Below are positions 1 through 4,661 of a stretch of 5,398 nt of DNA, in pieces. The stretch comes from Nocardioidaceae bacterium (lineage in GTDB: Bacteria; Actinomycetota; Actinomycetes; Propionibacteriales; Nocardioidaceae). Below the pieces are notes generated by a model. It was given only the letters and a program-made list of their open reading frames with translations, was not told the DNA's origin and did not search any database. The translations under genes and the position numbers were made by a program. Each line of letters opens with the position of its first letter. Positions within the stretch are counted from its first letter, which is position 1. The stretch is taken from contig JACCYS010000058.1 of NCBI GenBank assembly GCA_013696365.1, positions 1 through 5,398 on the forward strand, given 5' to 3'.

Positions 1-96
1 GATGGTCTGCGCGAGCTGCTCGCGGGTGCCCTCGATGTCGCTGACGATCTGCTCCGGCGTCTGATCGGCCCTCGGCGGGTTCGCCCCTGCGGCCAC
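1..96 (-). CDS. DUF3618 family protein, N-terminal part only
   Basis: The visible 32 codons begin at a GTG (94-96) and run off the left edge. The peptide opens with a short Pro/Ala-rich stretch, followed by TPEQIVSDIEGTREQLAQTI. The spacing of I, E, TR, L and T matches the start of the actinobacterial DUF3618 domain (consensus of the type ELEREIERTRxxLAxTxDAL). Known members are small proteins of unknown function with a helical N-terminal motif, and many have a C-terminal membrane helix; that part is outside the window. The start is supported by AAGGAGG four bases upstream. The gene is divergent from rph across a 241-bp intergenic region. From memory, DUF3618 genes in several actinomycetes lie near a tRNA-Leu and the bcp peroxiredoxin gene. 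The family call is fairly confident despite the short fragment; the function is unknown. Confidence 0.7.
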   Translation of the reverse strand, partial: MAAGANPPRADQTPEQIVSDIEGTREQLAQTI

Positions 97-100
97 GAGT

Positions 101-107
101 CCTCCTT
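101..107 (-). promoter_or_regulatory. Strong ribosome binding site of the DUF3618 gene
   Basis: The minus strand reads AAGGAGG, a full Shine-Dalgarno match, four bases before the GTG at 94-96. The spacing is slightly short, but the match is the best in the window and fixes the start codon. Confidence 0.75.
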
Positions 108-113
108 GGTCGG

Positions 114-133
114 GGCGCTGCTCGTGCAGCGCC
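114..133. repeat. Perfect 8-bp inverted repeat in the leader of the DUF3618 gene
   Basis: GGCGCTGC (114-121) and GCAGCGCC (126-133) are perfectly complementary around the tetraloop TCGT. In a minus-strand transcript the hairpin would lie six bases upstream of the AAGGAGG site. No U tract follows on either strand, so an ordinary intrinsic terminator is unlikely. It could be a 5'-UTR structure affecting ribosome access or mRNA stability, or a protein-binding palindrome. Function is inferred only. Confidence 0.5.
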
Positions 134-206
134 AGTCGCGGTCGGTCGCTCATCCTTCCACGCGGCCACGACATCTCGCATCAGCACCCAGCCCCACTCC
201 CCGCCA

Positions 207-316
207 TCCGTCACTTTTGGACCGGCGGTCCGTCACTTTTGGACCGGCGGTCCGTCACTTTTGGACCGGCGGTCCGTCACTTTTGGACAGGCGGTCCGTC
301 ACTTCTGGTCGGTCTG
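207..316. repeat. 22-bp tandem repeat array upstream of rph
   Basis: Three identical 22-bp units (207-228, 229-250, 251-272) are followed by a fourth with one change (273-294, C to A at 289) and a degenerate fifth with about 17 of 22 matches (295-316). Each unit carries CCGTCACTTTTGGACCGG. Across unit junctions lies the near-palindrome GGACCG-G-CGGTCC, centred at 225, 247 and 269; the fourth copy has a broken left arm. The 22-bp period equals about two helical turns, so bound proteins would sit on one face of the DNA. The period is not a multiple of three, which argues against a coding repeat. The array runs up to the rph core promoter, so it may be an operator array; alternatively it is a neutral satellite repeat or a rearrangement scar. 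Confidence 0.9.
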
Positions 317-324
317 GGCCTGGC

Positions 325-330
325 TAGGCT
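325..330 (+). promoter_or_regulatory. Putative -10 element for a leaderless rph transcript
   Basis: TAGGCT fits the actinobacterial TANNNT -10 pattern and ends seven bases before the GTG at 338. Transcription would then begin at or next to the start codon, giving a leaderless mRNA, which is common in actinobacteria. No Shine-Dalgarno sequence precedes the GTG, in agreement with this. The -35 position (about 302-307, CTTCTG) is a poor match and falls inside the degenerate fifth repeat, so activation by a repeat-binding protein is possible. Confidence 0.6.
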
Positions 331-337
331 CACTGCC

Positions 338-1111
338 GTGACCGAAACTGACACTGGCTCCAAAACCAACACCGACCCCAACAGCACCACCGCCCGCCCA
401 TCGCACCGGCTACGCGACGTCCGCATCACCCGCGGCTGGCTCGACCACGCCGAGGGCTCAGTGCTGGTGGAGTTTGGTCGCACCCGCGTGCTGTGCGCCG
501 CCAGCGCCACCGAAGGGGTGCCGCGGTGGCGGCGCGGCTCTGGGCAGGGCTGGGTGACCGCCGAGTACGCCATGTTGCCTCGGTCGACGCATACCCGGTC
601 CGACCGCGAGTCGGTGCGCGGCAAGATCGGCGGGCGTACGCACGAGATCTCACGCCTGGTTGGCCGTTCGCTGCGCGCCATCGTCGACACCAAGGCACTG
701 GGCGAGAACACGATCGTGGTCGACTGCGACGTCCTGCAGGCCGACGGCGGCACCCGTACCGCGGCGATCACCGGCGCCTACGTCGCTCTGGCGGACGCGA
801 TCAGCGCGCTGCGCACGCAGGGAGCCCTGAAGGGTGAGCCACTGACTGGCTCGGTGGCAGCCGTCTCCGTCGGCGTGGTGGACGGTGAGCCGGTGCTTGA
901 CTTGGAATATGAGCAAGACGTGCGGGCCGACACCGACATGAACGTGGTGATGACCGGTGACGGCCGCTTCGTCGAGGTGCAGGGCACCGCAGAGCGCGAG
1001 CCGTTCGACAAGGCACTGCTGGACCGGCTGCTCGAGCTGGCCGCAGCGGGTTGCGCCGACCTGACCCGCAAGCAGACCGAGGCACTGGCAGAGCCGCTAA
1101 AGCCACGGTGA
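338..1111 (+). CDS. rph: Ribonuclease PH
   Basis: RNase PH is a hexameric phosphorolytic 3'-to-5' exoribonuclease that uses phosphate to remove nucleotides after the CCA end of tRNA precursors and also trims other structured RNAs. The product is 257 residues, the normal length. Diagnostic stretches include GWVTAEYAMLPRST (71-84), EISRLVGRSLRA (103-114) and CDVLQADGGTRTAAITGAYV (130-149). By homology the phosphate-binding residues are R113, T139 and R140, and the catalytic acids are D194 and D200 in the YEQDVRADTDMN segment. I chose GTG 338 because the family-like region starts soon after it and a -10 box lies seven bases upstream; a TTG at 239 would translate through the repeat array. The usual N-terminal DGR motif before the first LR is missing (here ARPSHRLRD). 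The gene overlaps rdgB by GTGA, implying coupled translation. Confidence 0.96.
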   Translation: MTETDTGSKTNTDPNSTTARPSHRLRDVRITRGWLDHAEGSVLVEFGRTRVLCAASATEGVPRWRRGSGQGWVTAEYAMLPRSTHTRSDRESVRGKIGGRTHEISRLVGRSLRAIVDTKALGENTIVVDCDVLQADGGTRTAAITGAYVALADAISALRTQGALKGEPLTGSVAAVSVGVVDGEPVLDLEYEQDVRADTDMNVVMTGDGRFVEVQGTAEREPFDKALLDRLLELAAAGCADLTRKQTEALAEPLKPR

Positions 1112-1737
1112 CGCCCGTCAAACGGCCGGAACGTCGACGGGTTGTGCTGGCCACCCGCAACCCCAAGAAGCTGGCCGAGCTGCGCCGGATCGTCGAGCCA
1201 CAGTTGCCCGACATCACGGTGCTCGGGCTGGACGACGTCGCGCCGTACGACGAGCCGGCCGAGACCGAGGCGACGTTCGTGGCCAATGCGCTGATCAAGG
1301 CGAGCGCGGCGGTTGCTGCCACCGCCCTGCCAGCGCTGGCCGACGACTCCGGGCTGTGTGTCGACGCGCTGAACGGCATGCCCGGGGTGTTGTCCGCCCG
1401 CTGGTCCGGCCGGGCCAAAGACGACGCGGCCAACAACGCGTTGCTGCTGGCGCAGACCGTCGACGTGCCCGATGAGCGCCGTTCAGCGCAGTTTCGCTGC
1501 GCGATGGCGCTGGTGACCCCGCACGACGGTGAGAGGGTACGGACGGGGGTGATGCGCGGCCGGCTGCTGCGAGAAGCCGTTGGCGACGGCGGGTTCGGTT
1601 ACGACCCGCTGTTCGTCGCCGACGGCCAGCTGTTGAGCAATGGCGAGCTGTCGCCGGCTGCCAAGGACGCAATCAGCCACCGAGGCGAGGCGCTACGCGC
1701 CATTGTTCCTGACCTGGTCGCGGTTCTGGCCTCGTGA
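1108..1737 (+). CDS. rdgB: Non-canonical purine NTP pyrophosphatase (RdgB/HAM1 family)
   Basis: The enzyme hydrolyses dITP, ITP and XTP to monophosphate and pyrophosphate, keeping deaminated purines out of DNA and RNA in the cytoplasm. The start is GTG 1108, overlapping the rph stop (GTGA), which gives 209 residues, close to the usual 195-205. Visible motifs: VLATRNPKK (13-21) for substrate binding, ADDSGL (78-83) with the likely general base D80, MPGVLSARWSG (91-101), GGFGYDPLF (161-169) and SHRG (190-193). E52 aligns with E. coli E41 by my manual alignment. Two departures from the family signature are visible: the ETG-x-TF-x-[ED]-NA stretch reads ETEATFVANA (52-61), losing the usual Gly and the acidic residue before NA. 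The last codons overlap the next start by GTGA, so rph, rdgB and the kinase remnant form one transcription unit. Confidence 0.95.
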   Translation: MTPVKRPERRRVVLATRNPKKLAELRRIVEPQLPDITVLGLDDVAPYDEPAETEATFVANALIKASAAVAATALPALADDSGLCVDALNGMPGVLSARWSGRAKDDAANNALLLAQTVDVPDERRSAQFRCAMALVTPHDGERVRTGVMRGRLLREAVGDGGFGYDPLFVADGQLLSNGELSPAAKDAISHRGEALRAIVPDLVAVLAS

Positions 1738-2203
1738 CGAGCGTGCCCAGCATGGGCGCGTGGGAGTTGCCTGCGGCTCTCGCGCAGCGACTGTCCGCCG
1801 ACCCCAAGATGGCTGGCTGGGTCACCCGTCTGCCACAGACCGCGGGAACGTTGGCCAACCGGCGGCGTCTGCGCTCCGACGGTTCAGCATGGAGCGGCGT
1901 CAACTCGGCGGTCTGGCCGGTCACGGCTGCCGATGGCGAGCCGCTCGCCCTGAAGGTCAGCGTTCCGCACCCCGGCGCCGTAGCCGAACCCCTGGCGACC
2001 GGTGGGACGATGCAGCAGCAAGCCAAGACCCAGACGCCGCGCTGAGGCGCAGGTTCGATCTGGTCAGCGAAATCGTCGGGGTGGATCACGAACTAGTGCG
2101 CGCGATCGCACAGGCCGTTGCGGTCGACAACTTGCTGCGGCTGCTGCCACGCGAGCCTCGGCACATGTTCGTGCCGCCGTACCGGGTGATCAGCGCTTGG
2201 TGA
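1734..2203 (+). pseudogene. APH(6)-type small-molecule kinase remnant, catalytic core deleted
   Basis: A GTG at 1734 overlaps the rdgB stop and opens a frame to 2045. Its first 88 residues look like the N-lobe of the streptomycin 6-kinase/hydroxyurea kinase-like family (APH_6_hur): a phosphate-loop-like region around SAWSGVNSAVWPV (51-63), then LALKVSVPHP (71-80) with the expected ATP-binding lysine K74. The frame then becomes unrelated. In another frame from about 2000, DRWDDAAASQDPDAALRRRF and the residues after it (EIVGVDHELVRAIAQAV) closely resemble the C-terminal helices of the same family, ending at TGA 2201-2203. The middle, which should hold the HGD catalytic loop and the DPK metal-binding motif, is absent. 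The family is usually near 300 residues; about 155 remain. I infer a frame-shifting internal deletion near 1990-2005 in an ancestral third gene of the rph operon. No kinase activity is expected. The original substrate is unknown. Confidence 0.75.
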
Positions 2204-2205
2204 GT

Positions 2206-2669
2206 CCTCCACTCCGAAAAGTTGTCACCGGCCGAAACACCCGTGACGGTGACCGGGACGTTGCCCCGGGTCGCCTTCGAGTATGGGCACACCTCATGCG
2301 CGCCCTCGACCAGCCGCTGAGCGGTGTCGGCGTCGACGCCGGGGATGCGGGCGGTGAGGTCGACGGTGATTGCGAACGAGTCACCCTCGGGACCGAAGCG
2401 ACCGCGGCCTCCACCACTGAGTCTGAGGTGTCGACGCCTTGGCCTTTGCCGATGAGGCCGAGCGCACCCTGGAAGCAGGCCGCGTAGCCGACAGCGAACA
2501 GCTGCTCGGGGTTCGTCCCCGTGCCGGCCCCCCCGGTCTCCTTCGGCGCGGTCAGGTCGAAGTCGAGGACGCCGTCGTCCGACGCGGCGTGGCCATCGCG
2601 ACCTCCGGTGGCGGACGCGCGGGCGGTGTAGATGATCTTTTCGGGTGTCTGAGTATCCGTGCCCAACAC
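2206..2669 (-). pseudogene. ohr: Organic hydroperoxide resistance protein (Ohr/OsmC family), frameshifted
   Basis: Ohr is a cytoplasmic thiol peroxidase that reduces organic hydroperoxides with a reactive cysteine. From a GTG at 2667-2669 the first part reads YTARASATGGR, then TNPEQLFAVGYAACF, giving the catalytic R24, E55 and C65. After residue 90 (VVEAAV) the family match jumps by one base into another frame: FGPEGDSFAITVDL, then AHEVCPYSKATRGNVPVTVT with the resolving cysteine (about 127). Loss of one base near 2395-2403 explains the shift; restoring it would give a normal-length product of about 143 residues. Without it the first frame runs to 2190, making a product without the second cysteine. 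The corrected frame has no stop near the usual family end and stays open towards 2086, opposite the kinase remnant, so the 3' boundary is uncertain. The start is also uncertain: an ATG at 2742-2744 would add 25 residues. True mutation or sequencing error cannot be separated here. No OhrR regulator gene is in the window. Confidence 0.8.
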
Positions 2670-2706
2670 CGGATCGACCGGATTGTTCCCACCCGCACAG
2701 CCTGAC

Positions 2707-2735
2707 TTCGCAGCCGGAGCCCGCGCAGCTAGATT
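2707..2735 (+). promoter_or_regulatory. Putative promoter of the acylphosphatase gene (leaderless)
   Basis: TTCGCA (2707-2712, four of six matches to TTGACA) is followed after 17 bases by TAGATT (2730-2735), a good TANNNT -10 box. Its last base lies seven bases before the ATG at 2743, placing the transcription start at or beside the ATG, with no Shine-Dalgarno sequence. The -10 to start-codon geometry is the same as at rph. Confidence 0.6.
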
Positions 2736-2742
2736 CACCGGC

Positions 2743-3009
2743 ATGGTCAGGCGTCGAGTGGTCGTGCACGGCGAGGTTCAGGGCGTCTTCTTCCGAGACA
2801 GTTGTCAGGCCGAGGCGCAAGCCGCGGGCGTGGCCGGTTGGGTCCGCAACACCTCGGCCGGCACAGTGGAGGCCGTCTTCGAGGGGCCGGCCGACTCCGT
2901 CGAGCAGCTCGTCGGGTGGTGCCGGACCGGCTCGGACCAGGCCCGGGTTGACCAGGTGGATGTTGAGCACGAGGAACCCCGCGGCGAGACCGCATTCGTG
3001 GTGCGCTGA
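2743..3009 (+). CDS. acyP: Acylphosphatase
   Basis: This small cytoplasmic enzyme hydrolyses the carboxyl-phosphate bond of acyl phosphates. The 88-residue product has the normal family length. It opens with VVVHGEVQGVFFRDSC (6-21), the phosphate-binding loop carrying the catalytic arginine R18, followed by GVAGWVRN (29-36) ending in the catalytic asparagine N36. TVEAVFEG and the VEQLVGWC segment follow as expected. E11 replaces the arginine common in the GRVQGV motif, but both catalytic residues are intact. I chose ATG 2743 because the domain begins three residues later and a -10 box sits seven bases upstream; longer in-frame starts would place extra sequence before a domain that is already complete. 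It is divergent from ohr and 14 bases upstream of the DUF202 gene, probably co-transcribed with it. Confidence 0.93.
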   Translation: MVRRRVVVHGEVQGVFFRDSCQAEAQAAGVAGWVRNTSAGTVEAVFEGPADSVEQLVGWCRTGSDQARVDQVDVEHEEPRGETAFVVR

Positions 3010-3023
3010 GGTCCGGTGACGAG

Positions 3024-3389
3024 ATGGCCAGTCAGGACGACGGCACCGCCCAGTCGAGCCGTGCCCGTGACCACATGGCTAACGAGCGGACGTATCTGGC
3101 CTGGTTGCGTACGGCTGCCAACGTGCTCATCGTGGGTCTCGCCGTCGCCAAGTTTGGCTCCGGAGGCAGCACCAGCCCGCTGAGCCTGACTGCGGGGGGC
3201 CTGCTGCTCGCCGTCGGAGCATCCGGCATCGGCTACGGCACGATGCGCTATCGCGCGGTCAACCTCGAGCTGGAAGATGGTCGCTTCGCGGTCGGCAGCC
3301 GAGGCGCCGGCCCGCAGCGAGCAGCCGTCGTACTAGTTGTCGCCGTGCTGGTCGCAGCGGGACTGTTGCTGGTCGACGGGATTGTCTAA
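3024..3389 (+). CDS. DUF202 (YidH-like) inner-membrane protein
   Basis: The 121-residue product carries the DUF202 signature: RDHMANERTYLAWLRTAANV (14-33) reproduces the conserved RD.LANERT.LAW.RT block just before the first membrane helix. Three hydrophobic segments are visible at about 31-45, 54-72 and 98-118, with polar loops between them (RYRAVNLELEDGR at 75-87). The N-terminal 13 residues are polar. The family is widespread and its function is not established, so none is claimed. The start is ATG 3024; a weak TGAGGT spans the acylphosphatase stop codon (3007-3012), so translation may be coupled. The 14-bp gap to acyP suggests one transcript. The gene converges on the aldo/keto reductase with only 18 bp between stop codons. 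Confidence 0.9.
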   Translation: MASQDDGTAQSSRARDHMANERTYLAWLRTAANVLIVGLAVAKFGSGGSTSPLSLTAGGLLLAVGASGIGYGTMRYRAVNLELEDGRFAVGSRGAGPQRAAVVLVVAVLVAAGLLLVDGIV

Positions 3390-3407
3390 CGGAGGCGCCT
3401 GCGGCCG

Positions 3408-4457
3408 CTATCCGGCGGCGCGATCGTCCACCGCACGGCGACGGGTGGTCACGTCGGCAAGCTCCGGAGGGGTCCACCCGGCGTCGTCAGGGTTGAGGTC
3501 GGTGCCGGGCTCGACGATCTGGTCGATCCGATCGAGAACATCGTCGTCAAGCAGCAACTCGGCGCCGGCGAGCAGGTCGGTGAGCTGGCCCATGGTGCGC
3601 GGACCGACGATCGCCGACGTCACTCCCGGGTGGGCGACCGCGAACGCGACGGCCAGATGCGTCAACGACGTACCGGCCTCGTCGGCCACCACGGCCAGCT
3701 CCTCGACGGCGTCCAACTTGCGGGCGTTTCCGGGCTCCGCCGGGTCGAACCGATCCGGCATCCGCGAAGCCCGCCCGGTCGTCATGTCCACGTCCTGGCC
3801 CTTGCGATACTTGCCACTCAGCCAGCCTCCCCCCAGCGGGCTCCACACCAGCGTCCCCATTCCGTACCGCTGACAGGTCGGCAAAACCGACCGCTCGATG
3901 CCACGGGCGAGGATCGAGTACGGCGGCTGCTCAGTGCGGAAGCGCTCGCGACCTCGGTCGGCGGCCACCCACTGTGCCTCGACGATCTCCTCGGCCGGAA
4001 AGGTCGACGAGCCGATCGCGCGGACCTTGCCGGAGTGCACCAGGTCGGACAGAGCCGACAGCGTCTCGTCGATGTCGGTCTCCGGGTTGGGCCGGTGCAC
4101 CTGATAGAGGTCGATGTGGTCGGTCTGCAGCCGCCGCAGGCTGTCCTCGACCGCCCGCATGATCCAGCGGCGGGACTGGCCGCGGCGGTTGGGGTCGTCG
4201 CCCATCGGCCCGTGAAACTTGGTGGCCAGCACGACGTCGTCGCGCCGGCCTTTCAGTGCTTTGCCGACGATCTCCTCGGACTCGCCCTGCGCGTAGACGT
4301 CGGCGGTGTCGATGAAGTTGATCCCGACGTCCAGTGCCGCGTGGATGATGCGCACCGAGTCGTCGTGGTCGGGGTTGCCCCAGGCGCCGAACATCATCGC
4401 GCCCAGGCAGTACGGGGTCACCTGGATGCCTGTTCGGCCGAGCCATCGAGTGCGCAC
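3408..4457 (-). CDS. Aldo/keto reductase
   Basis: A (beta/alpha)8-barrel NADPH-dependent oxidoreductase that reduces aldehydes and ketones; the physiological substrate cannot be told from sequence. The 349 residues are complete. The catalytic tetrad is visible: D50 and Y55 in FIDTADVYAQGESE, K80 in LATKFHGP, and H121 in DLYQVHRPNPETDIDE. Cofactor-binding features include RAIGSST (146-152), EQPPYS (176-181), WSPLGGGWLSGKY (205-217) and AIVGPRTMGQL (282-292). The long loop between barrel strands and the PNRRGQSRRWI stretch (89-99) resemble the general-stress YhdN-like bacterial reductases. The start is GTG 4457, with AAGGAG eight bases upstream. The C-terminal twenty residues are charged and poorly conserved in such proteins. 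The gene stands alone on the minus strand, divergent from the tRNA and convergent with the DUF202 gene. Confidence 0.95.
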   Translation of the reverse strand: MRTRWLGRTGIQVTPYCLGAMMFGAWGNPDHDDSVRIIHAALDVGINFIDTADVYAQGESEEIVGKALKGRRDDVVLATKFHGPMGDDPNRRGQSRRWIMRAVEDSLRRLQTDHIDLYQVHRPNPETDIDETLSALSDLVHSGKVRAIGSSTFPAEEIVEAQWVAADRGRERFRTEQPPYSILARGIERSVLPTCQRYGMGTLVWSPLGGGWLSGKYRKGQDVDMTTGRASRMPDRFDPAEPGNARKLDAVEELAVVADEAGTSLTHLAVAFAVAHPGVTSAIVGPRTMGQLTDLLAGAELLLDDDVLDRIDQIVEPGTDLNPDDAGWTPPELADVTTRRRAVDDRAAG

Positions 4458-4465
4458 GCCTTTTG

Positions 4466-4498
4466 CTCCTTCGTCCGTGGGGTGTGGATGTCAACCTA
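4466..4498 (-). promoter_or_regulatory. Ribosome binding site and putative -10 box of the aldo/keto reductase gene
   Basis: On the minus strand AAGGAG (4466-4471) lies eight bases before the GTG start. Further upstream TAGGTT (4493-4498) fits a TANNNT -10 box and would give a leader of roughly 28 bases. No good -35 is seen. The ribosome binding site is firm; the promoter is a guess. This signal lies in the 73-bp region shared with the divergent tRNA gene. Confidence 0.5.
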
Positions 4499-4513
4499 CG
4501 CCTGGTTGCCTCC

Positions 4514-4519
4514 TACCCT
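4514..4519 (+). promoter_or_regulatory. Putative -10 box of the tRNA gene
   Basis: TACCCT fits TANNNT and ends 11 bases before the first base of the mature tRNA, allowing a very short 5' leader. The -35 position (4491-4496, TCAACC) is weak and overlaps the putative promoter of the divergent reductase gene. Confidence 0.4.
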
Positions 4520-4530
4520 GGTGTCCGTTC

Positions 4531-4604
4531 GGGGCCGTAGCCCAATAGGCAGAGGCACACGGTTTAGGTCCGTGCCAGTGTGAGTTCGAGTCTCACCGGC
4601 CCCA
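4531..4604 (+). tRNA. tRNA-Leu (anticodon UAG) with short, class I variable loop
   Basis: A 74-base cloverleaf folds cleanly: acceptor GGGGCCG (4531-4537) with CGGCCCC (4597-4603), seven perfect pairs; D stem GCC (4540-4542) with GGC (4554-4556) and a GG-containing D loop; anticodon stem CACGG (4558-4562) with CCGTG (4570-4574); loop TTTAGGT with anticodon TAG (4565-4567), reading leucine CUA; T stem GTGAG with CTCAC around TTCGAGT (4585-4591). The discriminator is A4604, as in tRNA-Leu. CCA is not encoded (ACCT follows). The variable region is only CCAGT (4575-4579), whereas bacterial tRNA-Leu normally has a long variable arm with its own stem. The D arm, with a three-pair stem and AATAGGCAG loop, is more leucine-like. 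It may decode CUA, or be an orphan tRNA-like RNA with another role. Confidence 0.92.
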
Positions 4605-4661
4605 CCTCTTAGCCGTGACGGTGGCCCTCGAATGATCGGGAGGTGGAGGTCTCGGGCGGGG

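Noticed and set aside
207..316. CRISPR array
   Set aside because: The units are directly adjacent with no unique spacers, and no cas genes are present.
239..337. Longer rph reading frame starting at TTG 239
   Set aside because: It would translate the 22-bp repeat array, adds residues with no family counterpart, and lies upstream of the -10 box at 325-330.
2439..2705. Plus-strand open frame antisense to ohr
   Set aside because: It shadows the ohr codons and matches no family I know.
3393..3400. Palindrome AGGCGCCT between the convergent DUF202 and reductase genes as a terminator
   Set aside because: It is only eight bases with no loop or T tract, too small for an intrinsic terminator.
4489..4494. 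Perfect TTGACA on the minus strand as a -35 box for the reductase gene
   Set aside because: At 17-18 bases downstream the sequence is the ribosome binding site region, not a TANNNT box, so it is probably chance.
3630..4583. Plus-strand open frame of 317 codons over the reductase gene
   Set aside because: It is antisense to a well-supported aldo/keto reductase with all four catalytic residues, and its translation resembles no family; long antisense frames are common in GC-rich DNA.
4580..4604. tRNA 3' end as an integration (attB) site
   Set aside because: I found no second copy of the tRNA 3' end in the window and no integrase or mobile genes beside it.
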